Source: Opitutales bacterium UBA5694 (GTDB lineage: Bacteria; Verrucomicrobiota; Verrucomicrobiia; Opitutales; Opitutaceae). Taken from it: a stretch of 53,514 bases of DNA. How positions within the stretch are numbered: the first letter of the stretch is position 1; each line of letters starts with the position of its first letter. Both the position numbers and the translations under genes were made by a program. Positions 1 to 8,766 of this stretch are shown here, in pieces. The stretch is taken from assembly GCA_002420185.1 (NCBI GenBank), contig DIHO01000015.1:1-53514 (forward strand). Direction: 5' to 3'. Under the pieces are notes generated by a model. That model was not told the origin of the DNA and ran no database searches. It was given only the letters and a program-made list of their open reading frames with translations.

Positions 1-143
1 AATGGCGGGTTGCCTTGTGGTAAACAAATCGGAAGGTAATAACCTTTCGGAGCATGCGACTCTGAGAAGCCCCCATTAAGAAGACTTAGAGCAAATAATA
101 GGTGCTAGGATTTACCCCATTAGCAAGTCTATGGGCCGATCTC

Positions 144-223
144 AATTTTGGCCAAAAATAAACTATTTTAGCCAAAAAACAGCCAAAAACGTCAATTTTT
201 GCACAATTTAGGCCATTTTTGGC
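144..223. repeat. cluster of GCCAAAAA motifs
   Basis: This AT-rich stretch upstream of the first gene contains GCCAAAAA at 151-158, 171-178 and 182-189, and its reverse complement TTTTTGGC at 216-223. The first copy sits in a near-palindrome, TTTTGGCCAAAA. The inverted copies could form a hairpin or be a cluster of protein-binding half sites. No coding region was recognised in 1-290. No function can be assigned. Confidence 0.4.
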
Positions 224-290
224 TCTTTTCAGGTATTCTTAGTTTTAGAATTTGTTCTGCTTAGCTCACTGTGTTACCTACTTTAATCAC

Positions 291-461
291 ATGAGATTCT
301 TGTACGCCGCCCTGCTTATTTCCTTTCTGTTAGTCGGCTGCTCAGAACCCTCAACGGAGCCGAGGGAGGACGAGCTAACGCTCATATCACCACCACTCAT
401 ACTGATTGAAGACTCGGACTTCTCCCATGACGCTTTGGGCGAATTGGGGTGGAAGGTGTGA
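291..461 (+). CDS. small putative lipoprotein, unknown function
   Basis: A 56-residue product starting at MRFLYAALL. A hydrophobic segment (about residues 2-14) leads into L-V-G-C-S, a good lipobox, so the protein would be lipidated on the cysteine and anchored in a membrane. The mature part is about 40 residues, acidic, with no recognised domain. An in-frame start 39 bases upstream exists, but it would put extra residues before the signal peptide, so the start at 291 is preferred. It stands alone, with 223 bases without a recognised gene before ogt. It could be an entericidin-like small lipoprotein or a truncated remnant of a larger one. Confidence 0.45.
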   Translation: MRFLYAALLISFLLVGCSEPSTEPREDELTLISPPLILIEDSDFSHDALGELGWKV

Positions 462-684
462 CAGCGAAGAACCATCGGGAAGCTCGAGAAGGGCGGTTTT
501 CGTTAAGAAAGACGCAGTTAAGATGGTGTTGAGGCAGGCAGAGGTAATCTCTGGAGAAAATTAGACGTAATTAGAAACTCTTTCGGAAACCACGAAGGTT
601 TCTAAAGCCACCTCTCCCGGAGGCCTAAAATTACACAGTTGAAATTTCTTTCCGAGGAGCCATCGTTTCGGCATTTTTAACTCA

Positions 685-1146
685 ATGTTCCACCACTCTC
701 CCATCGGCGAACTCAGAATCAGAGCGAATAAAACGGAGATCTGCTCGACCGAGTTCATAAATCAGCCAGGTTGGGCCAACCACTCGCCCAAACAATCCTC
801 TAATCTCCATCTTAAGAGCATTATTCGGGCTCTGAATCTTTATTTTGCAGGAAAATTGAGCACCTTCAAGACTCCAACCGCCGCTAAAGGAACTCCCTTC
901 CTAGAAATCGTCTGGAGTGAGCTCCAAAAACTCTTCGCTGGGTCAACTATCCACTACGGCACAATTGCGGAACGGATCGGAAACCTCAAAGCGTCGAGGG
1001 AAGTTGGTCTCCCAAACAACCGTGATCCCCTACACATTCTCGTCCCTTGCCATCGAGTTGTGGGAAAGAGCGGTTCCTTAATCGGTTACGCAAGCGAACT
1101 TTGGCGAGAGGAATGGCTGATCAAACACGAGGTAGCTCTCACTTAG
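685..1146 (+). CDS. ogt: methylated-DNA--protein-cysteine methyltransferase
   Basis: A suicide repair protein that transfers the alkyl group from O6-alkylguanine in DNA to its own cysteine. The PCHRV signature places the acceptor cysteine at residue 122. The helix-turn-helix recognition part (about 74-112) and the downstream G-Y-A segment follow the family. The family's usual A-N-R-N before the active site reads here as N-N-R-D (about 111-114). The product has 153 residues, normal for the short Ogt form without an Ada-type N-terminal domain. It lies 28 bases before cls on the same strand, so the two may be co-transcribed, with no obvious functional link. Confidence 0.9.
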   Translation: MFHHSPIGELRIRANKTEICSTEFINQPGWANHSPKQSSNLHLKSIIRALNLYFAGKLSTFKTPTAAKGTPFLEIVWSELQKLFAGSTIHYGTIAERIGNLKASREVGLPNNRDPLHILVPCHRVVGKSGSLIGYASELWREEWLIKHEVALT

Positions 1147-1174
1147 TTCAAGGACCCTTGATTTTCTTGAATCC

Positions 1175-2566
1175 ATGGATTTGTCCTCATACGTCGTAGC
1201 CATATGGCCCTACTTGGGTACCTACCTTGGTTTTGGATTGGCGTTTGTTTTAATTGCTCGGCTCATGCGAGAGAAAAGGCGGCCCAGTGCCACCGTCGCC
1301 TGGTTGTTGGTCATTTGGTTCGTTCCTCCACTCGGCGTACCTCTATACCTGATCTTCGGAGGGCGTAAGATCTCAAGACTCACTCGCAATAAGAGTCCTT
1401 TGAACATCGCTCTGCCAAACGAAACGGGCACGATTAGTTCATCCGCCTTCGGCGTTATTTCGAAAGGCAACCGAACAAGGATGCAACCCACTGGCGTACA
1501 CGCTTTCAAATCGCTCATAAGAGAAATTAGAGCGGCTAAAGAATCGATAGAGATCACAACGTTCATTCTTAGCCACGACACTATTGGGCGTGATGTGGTA
1601 AAGGAACTCTCACGCAGAGCCCGGGCAGGAGTTGAAGTGAGACTACTCCTCGACGCCGTGGGTTCATTTGGCATGAAAACTCTCTATATGTTGGAGCTGG
1701 CGAAAGCGGGAGGGAGAATTGAGCGCTTTATGCCCGTCTTGCCCTTTCTATCGCTTGGCAGAGCCAATCTCAGGAACCATAGGAAACTAGCCATTTTCGA
1801 TCGAAAACGGGTAATAATCGGAGGACGCAACATTGGAAAAGAATACATGGGCCCCATCCATTCGCCAAAACGCTGGAAAGACTTAAGTCTCCTCATTGAA
1901 GGTCCCGCGGTCATGCAGCTTTCGGCAATATTTGAAGCAGACTGGGCATTCGCTTGCCGTAAGAAGGGCGAAGTCCAAAGACCGATTAAAAGCGTTCCTG
2001 AATTCCAAGGAGGTGAGCCAAGCACCATTGAAATCATGGTCAGTGGCCCCGATACCAGAGGGGATCCGCTATATGAAAAAATCCTCTCAATTATCCAAGA
2101 GGCTGAAAAAAGTGTCACCATCGTCACGCCCTACTTTATACCAGACGAAGTTCTTCAAAGATCTTTAATGGTGAAGGCTCGCTCTGGCAAGTCCGTCCGC
2201 CTTCTGATACCTAGGCGCTCCAATCACCCGATAACCGACCTCGCTAGAAATGACTTTCTACGTGAGCTCTCAGAAGCCGGGGTAGAGATACTGCTATTTA
2301 ATGATGGTATGATGCATGGTAAGGTCGTCCTCGTAGACGAGGATATCGCTATGACCGGTTCAGCCAATATTGATTTGCGAAGCCTGTTCGTGAACTACGA
2401 ACTCGCCGCGTTCTTCCACTCTCAGAAGGAAATCGGTGAAATTACTAGCTGGGTAGATGAACTATGCCAAAGCACGGAGCCATTCACTGATACTGATGAA
2501 AACGAGCAGCCGCTGCTAAAATCAATCGCCGAAGATCTCAGCAGACTGATCGCACCTTTACTCTAA
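1175..2566 (+). CDS. cls: cardiolipin synthase (phospholipase D family)
   Basis: Makes cardiolipin by phosphatidyl transfer at the inner membrane. The N terminus has two hydrophobic segments (about 8-28 and 41-62), the PLDc_N arrangement of ClsA-type enzymes. Two HKD catalytic motifs follow: H202-x-K204-x4-D209, followed by G-G-R-N-I, and H381-x-K383-x4-D388, followed by G-S-A-N. The 463-residue length is close to ClsA. The gene ends 21 bases before the end of the convergent cimA gene, with no clear terminator hairpin between them. The first motif starts N-H-R-K, as in ClsA, which supports cardiolipin synthase over other PLD enzymes. Confidence 0.9.
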   Translation: MDLSSYVVAIWPYLGTYLGFGLAFVLIARLMREKRRPSATVAWLLVIWFVPPLGVPLYLIFGGRKISRLTRNKSPLNIALPNETGTISSSAFGVISKGNRTRMQPTGVHAFKSLIREIRAAKESIEITTFILSHDTIGRDVVKELSRRARAGVEVRLLLDAVGSFGMKTLYMLELAKAGGRIERFMPVLPFLSLGRANLRNHRKLAIFDRKRVIIGGRNIGKEYMGPIHSPKRWKDLSLLIEGPAVMQLSAIFEADWAFACRKKGEVQRPIKSVPEFQGGEPSTIEIMVSGPDTRGDPLYEKILSIIQEAEKSVTIVTPYFIPDEVLQRSLMVKARSGKSVRLLIPRRSNHPITDLARNDFLRELSEAGVEILLFNDGMMHGKVVLVDEDIAMTGSANIDLRSLFVNYELAAFFHSQKEIGEITSWVDELCQSTEPFTDTDENEQPLLKSIAEDLSRLIAPLL

Positions 2567-2587
2567 GATACTAGCTGAACTCAAAAA

Positions 2588-4168
2588 TCACTTGTTTCCA
2601 TCGAGCATTAGCTTGTACTCGACCGAGTCCCGGATTGCTTGCCAGCTGGCTTCGACAATGTTGTCGCTAGCTCCAACCGTTCCCCAGATCCCCTCTCCAT
2701 CTGCAGATTCAATCAAAACCCGTGTTTTCGAATTTGCTCCAGCTTGAGAAGCCAGTATACGTACTTTGTAGTCTTTCAACTCCAGATCCTTGAGTTTTGG
2801 ATACGTCTTTGAAAGGGCCAACCTCAAAGCGCTATCCAGCGCTCCAACAGGACCGCTCGATTCCGCTACGGTGTAGTGGGGTTTACCATCAACATTCACC
2901 TTTATGGTAGCTTCCGAAGTTGTCGGCTCATCCGGCGCTCGCTTCTCAACGATTACGCGGTATCCCTCAAATTCAAAATGAGGTTCATGTTGCCCGATTA
3001 ATTTATCTAGCAGCAACCGAAGAGATGCATCTGCCGACTCGTATTCATATCCATTATACTCTAACTCTTTAAGCTTCTCAATAATGGACTTGGTTTCCGG
3101 AGAATCTCTATCAATGTTTACCCCCAGCTCCTGGGCCTTCATCAAAAGGCTGCTTCTTCCCGCCATATCTGAAATAAGTACACGCTGCTTGTTGCCGACT
3201 TTCTCCGGCTGTGTATGCTCATAGCTATGGCCTACCTTCTTTGTCGCATCAGCATGAGCGCCTCCTTTGTGGGTAAACGCTGAAAGGCCGACGTAGGGGG
3301 CCTTTTTATCATGAGATTGATTAGCCAAGTCAGACAAGAACAACGATATGCCCCGCAGGTTCTCAAGATTGCCGCTGCAATTCATTTCAAAGCCAAGCTT
3401 TAATCCGAGGTTGGGAATTATCGTAGTTAAATTCGCGTTACCGACTCTTTCGCCATAACCGTTGAAGGTCCCCTGAACATGCGTCGCACCAGCTTCGATC
3501 CCCGCAAGGGATACCGCTACCCCTACTCCAGCATCATTATGGCAATGTACTCCAACCTGAGTGTCGGGAAATCTTTCAACAACCAATTTGGTAGCGCTCG
3601 CAAGAGCACCAACCATCACTCCCCCGTTCGTGTCACACAGAGCGAGGCAATCCGCCCCGCCTCTAACGGCTGCTTCGAGTGTCTTTAGTGCGTACTCGGG
3701 ACTATCCGTGTAGCCATCGTAGAAATGCTCGGCGTCATAGATGACTTCCCTTCCATTCTCCTTGAGGAATCGGACCGAATCCTCGATCATTCTCAGATTC
3801 TCCTCAGGCTCGACTCGCAAGACTTCAGTGACATGCAAAAGCCAGGTTTTTCCGAATATAGTTACAACCGGTGTTTCTGCGTGCAGTAAGGTCTGCAATT
3901 GCGGATCGTCCTTTGCTGCAAGATTTCCTCTTCTTGTTGATCCAAACGCAGCGATCTTAGCATGCTTTAATTCAAGCTTTTTCGCCTCCTCAAAAAAGGC
4001 CAAATCTCTCGGATTCGACCCAGGCCATCCGCCTTCGATATAATCGATGCCAAACTGATCGAACTTTTTTGCGATTCGCAATTTGTCCGTAACTGAAAAA
4101 GATACTCCCTCTCCCTGGGTTCCGTCTCTCAGAGTTGTATCATATATAAATACCTTTGCATTGCTCAT
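2588..4168 (-). CDS. cimA: (R)-citramalate synthase
   Basis: Condenses pyruvate with acetyl-CoA to citramalate, the first step of the threonine-independent route to 2-oxobutanoate and isoleucine. The N terminus has the DRE-TIM signature Y-D-T-T-L-R-D-G-T-Q (about 9-18). E-G-G-W-P-G-S-N and the HxH metal ligands in V-H-C-H-N-D follow, and a LeuA-type regulatory dimer domain fills the last ~120 residues. At 526 residues with D-G-T-Q-G-E-G it matches the CimA branch rather than LeuA. It is the last gene of the serA-plsY-hom-lysC-thrC-cimA run and starts 7 bases after thrC stops. Its position beside threonine genes suggests that precursor supply for isoleucine is co-regulated. Confidence 0.88.
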   Translation of the reverse strand: MSNAKVFIYDTTLRDGTQGEGVSFSVTDKLRIAKKFDQFGIDYIEGGWPGSNPRDLAFFEEAKKLELKHAKIAAFGSTRRGNLAAKDDPQLQTLLHAETPVVTIFGKTWLLHVTEVLRVEPEENLRMIEDSVRFLKENGREVIYDAEHFYDGYTDSPEYALKTLEAAVRGGADCLALCDTNGGVMVGALASATKLVVERFPDTQVGVHCHNDAGVGVAVSLAGIEAGATHVQGTFNGYGERVGNANLTTIIPNLGLKLGFEMNCSGNLENLRGISLFLSDLANQSHDKKAPYVGLSAFTHKGGAHADATKKVGHSYEHTQPEKVGNKQRVLISDMAGRSSLLMKAQELGVNIDRDSPETKSIIEKLKELEYNGYEYESADASLRLLLDKLIGQHEPHFEFEGYRVIVEKRAPDEPTTSEATIKVNVDGKPHYTVAESSGPVGALDSALRLALSKTYPKLKDLELKDYKVRILASQAGANSKTRVLIESADGEGIWGTVGASDNIVEASWQAIRDSVEYKLMLDGNK

Positions 4169-4175
4169 AATGCTT

Positions 4176-5549
4176 TTACGATTGAACTAGTTTTTGCTTG
4201 GAGGCGATGAATTCCTTTATGGCATCCGCATTCGCAGAAATGGAATGTTTAACGATCTGGCGTTCCTTCAAGCTATCGAGACTTGGATGCGTAACCGAGA
4301 TGCCAAGCGTTTCTTCAATGATTTCAGGAAATTTTGCAGGATGAGCCGTTGACAGTATGACACAATGCTCAAATTCATCTAGGTCTTTGAATGCGCAGGC
4401 GGTGTGGGGATCTGCTATGTATCCATATTTATGGTAAACATTACGTATCGTTTCGAAAATCTCAGAATCGTCCATCCGCGAACTCGACATCGATTTTATC
4501 AGAGAATCGTCACGCGATTCGAACTTCCCTTTTTGCTTGAATTCCGACATGGTTTCACGAGTCCTATCCGCATCTTCACCAAAACTAAAATAAAGATACC
4601 GCTCAAAGTTCGATGCAACCTGTATGTCCATAGATGGAGCCAAACTAGCTGAGGCATCCTCCACGTAGTAGTCCCCGGAAGAGAAAAAGCGGTGTAGAAT
4701 ATCATTTCGGTTGGTCGCCACCCTAAAACCCGCGACCTTCATGCCCATCTGGCTAACCATCCAACCTGCCAATACATTGCCAAAATTACCCGTCGGTACA
4801 ACGAAAGTAGTCTTATCTCTTTGGCCTATTGGCAATTTAAGCCAAGCGTACAGATAGTAAACACACTGAGCAAGGATACGGGCAAGATTGATGGAATTTA
4901 CGGCGGATAGATTCACTGCCCGACTGAAATCCCAGTCACCAAACACCTCTTTCAGTGCCGCCTGCGCTTCATCGAAACTTCCCGTAATTGCCATCGGGTA
5001 GACATTGGTTTCTCCCGTACATGTCATTTGCCTCTCCTGCAAAGGTGAGACACGACCATCTGGATATAAAATGAATACATTGACACCCTTCTTGCCCACT
5101 AGTCCGCTAATCGCTGCCGCTCCCGTATCCCCAGAAGTCGCACCCAAGACATTGATTGACAATCCCGTCTTGGACACTTGCCGCTCATATATCTTCCCAA
5201 GTAATTGCAGGGCGAAATCTTTGAACGCCAATGTCGGTCCATGGAAGAGCTCCAGAACGCTAATGGACTCGCTTAGCGAGACCAATGAAGCGTGCTCTTC
5301 GTGATTAAAGTCTGAATACGATTCTTCAACTATTGCCCCTAGTTCTTCCTCATTAATATCGGTAGCAAATTCACAAAAGAACGACGTGCACAAGTCAGGA
5401 TAAGACTTCCCCTCCCAACCAGACAGCTTCAACCTAAGACTGGGCAGTATCTCTGGAACGAAAAGACCGCCATCTGGCGCGAGACCGATTTTCACCGCTT
5501 CCGAAAAGCTATGAGGTTCGGAAAATCCTCTTGTACTAACGAAATTCAT
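4176..5549 (-). CDS. thrC: threonine synthase
   Basis: PLP enzyme converting O-phosphohomoserine to threonine. The N terminus has the family pattern S-T-R-G and A-P-D-G-G-L-F-V-P. The PLP lysine is K110 in T-L-A-F-K-D-F-A, and the S-G-D-T-G-A-A phosphate loop comes shortly after. At 457 residues it fits the longer bacterial/fungal type. It starts 12 bases after lysC stops and is followed 7 bases later by cimA, so all are probably on one mRNA. Homoserine kinase (thrB), needed to make its substrate, is not in the window. Confidence 0.95.
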   Translation of the reverse strand: MNFVSTRGFSEPHSFSEAVKIGLAPDGGLFVPEILPSLRLKLSGWEGKSYPDLCTSFFCEFATDINEEELGAIVEESYSDFNHEEHASLVSLSESISVLELFHGPTLAFKDFALQLLGKIYERQVSKTGLSINVLGATSGDTGAAAISGLVGKKGVNVFILYPDGRVSPLQERQMTCTGETNVYPMAITGSFDEAQAALKEVFGDWDFSRAVNLSAVNSINLARILAQCVYYLYAWLKLPIGQRDKTTFVVPTGNFGNVLAGWMVSQMGMKVAGFRVATNRNDILHRFFSSGDYYVEDASASLAPSMDIQVASNFERYLYFSFGEDADRTRETMSEFKQKGKFESRDDSLIKSMSSSRMDDSEIFETIRNVYHKYGYIADPHTACAFKDLDEFEHCVILSTAHPAKFPEIIEETLGISVTHPSLDSLKERQIVKHSISANADAIKEFIASKQKLVQS

Positions 5550-5561
5550 ACATGATGAGGA

Positions 5562-6779
5562 TCATCTAATGTCCAAGCCAAAGGCTGAGTGAACGGCCCG
5601 AATAGCATGGTTCGACTCATTCTCATTGATCACTACCGAAATCTTTATTTCAGAAGTGCTAATAAGCTGAATGTTGACTTCCGCATCGCTTAAAGCTGAA
5701 AACAACTGGCTTGCCACGCCTGAGTGCGTACGCATCCCAACCCCCACTACAGAAAGCTTCGCGATATCTCCAACAAGAGTAACCTTTCCTCCACCCAGTT
5801 CCTGCAGCACTTCCTCCACGGCCTGAGAGGCTCGGTGAGTGTCGTCCCGCGGAACAGTAAAAGTGAGGTTTGCCACTCCGTTTCGTCCAATGTTCTGCAC
5901 GATCATATCGACTACGACGTTTGCCTCAGAGAGCGACCTAAATACCCGAGCAGCCGTTCCCGGCTTGTCCGGAATGTTCGCAACCATCACTTTTGCTTGA
6001 TTTTTATCGAGTGCGACACCGCGCACCACGACGTCTTCCATAGAACTGACTTCCTCTTTCACGATCGTGCCTGGTTTATTTTTAAAACTGGATCTAACTT
6101 CAAAGGGAACATTAAATTTACTTGAGAACTCAACTGAACGAGCCTGCATGACTTTGGTACCTAAGCTGGCAAGCTCAAGCATCTCTTCATAACTAATCTC
6201 TGGCAGCTTCCTCGCCTTTGGGACAATGCGAGGATCTGCAGTATACACACCCTCCACATCTGTGTAGATCTGACATAGGTCCGCATCTACACCTTTGGCC
6301 AAAGCGATAGCCGATAGGTCGGAACCTCCACGGCCTAGAGTTGTTATCTGACCTTGCTCACCTGCCCCTTGGAAACCGGCGACAATCACAACTCGATTCG
6401 AATCCAAATGTTTGATCAAGGAGCTGCAATCCATACTGACAATTCTTGCTCGGGTATGGCAAGGGTCCGTTTTGATGCCTGCCATTGCCCCTGTTAGGGA
6501 AACCGCATCCACGCCCAATCCCTGCAAGGCCATAGCCGTCAATGCGATTGTCTCCTGCTCACCCGCAACAAGAAGCATGTCCATCTCCCGGTCGGATGGA
6601 TTCCGATTGATCGCCTTTGCACGATTGATCAAATCGTTGGTGACCCCTGAACGGGCGGATACAACCACAACAATCTGATTGCCCTTATCGTGGTCCTCCT
6701 TGATTAAGCGTGCCACATTCCGGATACGATCTACGTCTCCTACGGAGGTTCCGCCAAACTTTTTTACAATACGCACCAT
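5562..6779 (-). CDS. lysC: aspartate kinase
   Basis: Phosphorylates aspartate, the first committed step to lysine, methionine and threonine. The N-terminal kinase signature V-K-K-F-G-G-T-S-V-G is at residues 4-13, and the T-L-G-R-G-G-S-D-L-S aspartate-binding motif lies near 150. Two ACT domains fill the C-terminal third (about 255-405), so allosteric feedback by threonine and/or lysine is expected. The 405-residue length is standard for a monofunctional enzyme not fused to homoserine dehydrogenase. It begins 19 bases after the hom stop codon in the same operon. Confidence 0.95.
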   Translation of the reverse strand: MVRIVKKFGGTSVGDVDRIRNVARLIKEDHDKGNQIVVVVSARSGVTNDLINRAKAINRNPSDREMDMLLVAGEQETIALTAMALQGLGVDAVSLTGAMAGIKTDPCHTRARIVSMDCSSLIKHLDSNRVVIVAGFQGAGEQGQITTLGRGGSDLSAIALAKGVDADLCQIYTDVEGVYTADPRIVPKARKLPEISYEEMLELASLGTKVMQARSVEFSSKFNVPFEVRSSFKNKPGTIVKEEVSSMEDVVVRGVALDKNQAKVMVANIPDKPGTAARVFRSLSEANVVVDMIVQNIGRNGVANLTFTVPRDDTHRASQAVEEVLQELGGGKVTLVGDIAKLSVVGVGMRTHSGVASQLFSALSDAEVNIQLISTSEIKISVVINENESNHAIRAVHSAFGLDIR

Positions 6780-6798
6780 CTAATTGATTCTCTCAACC

Positions 6799-8124
6799 TC
6801 AAGAAATCGTGCCAATCGGCATGCAGAACGGCTCTTCCTCAAGCGTCGCTAGACACCCTAAATCTACCACTGCTCGCTGGATTGCCTCTTCTGTTGTCGA
6901 GTGCGTCGTTATTATCAATGACGCCCGTTCCGCCTTCTCAGGCACTTCCTTTTGAGTCACGCTGGCTAGGCTAACCTGGTGAGATGCAAAAATCGAAGCG
7001 ATCTCAGCCATAACGCCCGGCTGATCCATTACCACTAGTCGGATGTAGAAACGGGATTGGATTTCACTCGGCCTCGATACCTCTATGCATCCACCGTTCT
7101 TTGGAGCTAAATCTATGATTGGAAAACGACCTTCCGGCCCTCTAAATATTAGTAGTTTCGCCGCATCAACCACATCCGAAATAACGGCACTAGCGGTAGC
7201 GTGCCGACCCGCTCCCGGGCCAATGTAAACCGTTTCGCCAACCACATCCCCGTGGACTGAGACCGCATTATAAACGCCGTCTACGCTTCCGAGAGAGCTC
7301 GTTTTTTCCACTAGTGTTGGAAGAACAGATACATGCAGTGCCTTTCTTTCTCTTTCCTTGTTAACGACAGCAATCAGCTTCACAGCGTATCCATTGTCTT
7401 TCGCAAAACGTATATCCTCTTGAGAAACATCCTTAATTCCCATCAAACGAACATTCTTGAAATCGACCCACTTGCCATGGGCAAGATAAGCGAGCACAAC
7501 CGCCTTGTGAGCCGCGTCAATTCCATCCACGTCAAGCGACTCATCCGCTTCTGCATAGCCCAGCTTCTTCGCTTCTACCAGGATTTCTTGATAACTTAGG
7601 CCTTCATTCGCCATTCTTGTTAGGATGTAGTTACAGGTGCCGTTCAGGATTCCGTAGATGCTTGAAAAGTCGTTGATAACCAATCCCTCACGAATGGCTT
7701 TAATTACTGGAATACCACCCGCCACGCTGGCTTCGAAAAGCAAATGCCCTCCAAACTCCCGCACAATCGAAAACAATTCCCTACCATGATCACAGAGAAG
7801 CGCCTTATTGGCTGTCACAACTATCTTACCCGCTTTGAGAGCCGCAGTCGTGACCTCACGAGCGATCTCGGTCCCCCCCATCAATTCGCAGACGATATCG
7901 ATACTCGGATCAGTGGCTACAGCGATTGGATCGTTCGACACGGAACTCTCATCAATTTCCACGTCCCTTTTTTTGGACAAGTCCCTGACTGCGATTCGGG
8001 TTACAAACATATCAACACAGAGAAGCTCTCGAAGTGCTTGCCGCTTGCTATTTAAGTGCTCATAGACACCTTGCCCTACCACTCCAAAACCGCAGAGCCC
8101 AATATTTATAGTACGATTGCTCAT
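6799..8124 (-). CDS. hom: homoserine dehydrogenase
   Basis: NAD(P)-dependent reduction of aspartate semialdehyde to homoserine. The Rossmann loop G-L-C-G-F-G-V-V-G-Q-G is at about 9-19, the A-N-K-A-L-L substrate region near 105, and G-I-L-N-G-T-C-N-Y-I-L and E-A-D-E-S-L-D-V-D-G-I-D-A-A-H-K carry the catalytic residues. A C-terminal ACT domain (about 350-430) suggests threonine feedback. The 441-residue length is typical of the ACT-containing form. Its start overlaps the plsY stop by four bases (ATGA), a sign of translational coupling. Confidence 0.95.
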   Translation of the reverse strand: MSNRTINIGLCGFGVVGQGVYEHLNSKRQALRELLCVDMFVTRIAVRDLSKKRDVEIDESSVSNDPIAVATDPSIDIVCELMGGTEIAREVTTAALKAGKIVVTANKALLCDHGRELFSIVREFGGHLLFEASVAGGIPVIKAIREGLVINDFSSIYGILNGTCNYILTRMANEGLSYQEILVEAKKLGYAEADESLDVDGIDAAHKAVVLAYLAHGKWVDFKNVRLMGIKDVSQEDIRFAKDNGYAVKLIAVVNKERERKALHVSVLPTLVEKTSSLGSVDGVYNAVSVHGDVVGETVYIGPGAGRHATASAVISDVVDAAKLLIFRGPEGRFPIIDLAPKNGGCIEVSRPSEIQSRFYIRLVVMDQPGVMAEIASIFASHQVSLASVTQKEVPEKAERASLIITTHSTTEEAIQRAVVDLGCLATLEEEPFCMPIGTIS

Positions 8125-8756
8125 TGGTTTTCCTCCTTTCTTGCCGATTTTTTTTCAAAACGGTTCTCCTCTCCCTTTAGCAATCTGGAGATATTCGATT
8201 TGTGCCTGACGATAACCACCAGAGCCAGTGCTATCGACATCCAAAATAAAGATACAATTGAATCGAAAAAATGGTTCGAAAAAGGTAACGAAACAGACAT
8301 CAGTATAGATGCTACGGATACGTATCGAGTCGTATAGAATACTATAAGCCAAACAATTATTCCAATCAACGCAGCATAGGGCATTAGGGCGACAAGGCCT
8401 CCCAGCATAGCGGCAACGCCCTTTCCTCCACGGAAACGGGTAAAAACAGAAAACGAATGCCCGATCACCGCAGCAAACATACCAATCAATCCGTAGCTTT
8501 CTGAATAATCCAGTTTCGAGTACTCGATTAAAGGCCAACCAGTCGCCAGTATACCCTTGAAGAAATCCAGCACGAAAACTGCACTTCCTGCCACATTGCC
8601 AACAGACCGCTTAACATTGGTCGCTCCTGGGCTTCTGCTTCCGACTGAAAAAATATCCACCCCATTGGCTTTAGCAACCCAGTAACCAAACGAAAGCGAA
8701 CCGACTAAATAGCCAATTCCGGCTGAAAACAAAGCCGCTATAGGATCCAGCAACAT
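8121..8756 (-). CDS. plsY: glycerol-3-phosphate acyltransferase PlsY
   Basis: Inner-membrane enzyme that acylates glycerol-3-phosphate from acyl-phosphate at the start of phospholipid synthesis. The protein is strongly hydrophobic with about five to six membrane segments. It carries two PlsY loops: G-S-R-S-P-G-A-T-N-V (the usual form is G-S-G-N-x-G-A-T-N) and F-R-G-G-K-G-V-A. The start at 8756 gives 211 residues and lies 10 bases after serA. An alternative start at 8786 would overlap serA and add ten non-hydrophobic residues. It ends in a four-base overlap with hom. A lipid gene inside an amino-acid operon is unusual. Confidence 0.92.
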   Translation of the reverse strand: MLLDPIAALFSAGIGYLVGSLSFGYWVAKANGVDIFSVGSRSPGATNVKRSVGNVAGSAVFVLDFFKGILATGWPLIEYSKLDYSESYGLIGMFAAVIGHSFSVFTRFRGGKGVAAMLGGLVALMPYAALIGIIVWLIVFYTTRYVSVASILMSVSLPFSNHFFDSIVSLFWMSIALALVVIVRHKSNISRLLKGEENRFEKKSARKEENQ

Positions 8757-8766
8757 GGGAAAAACC

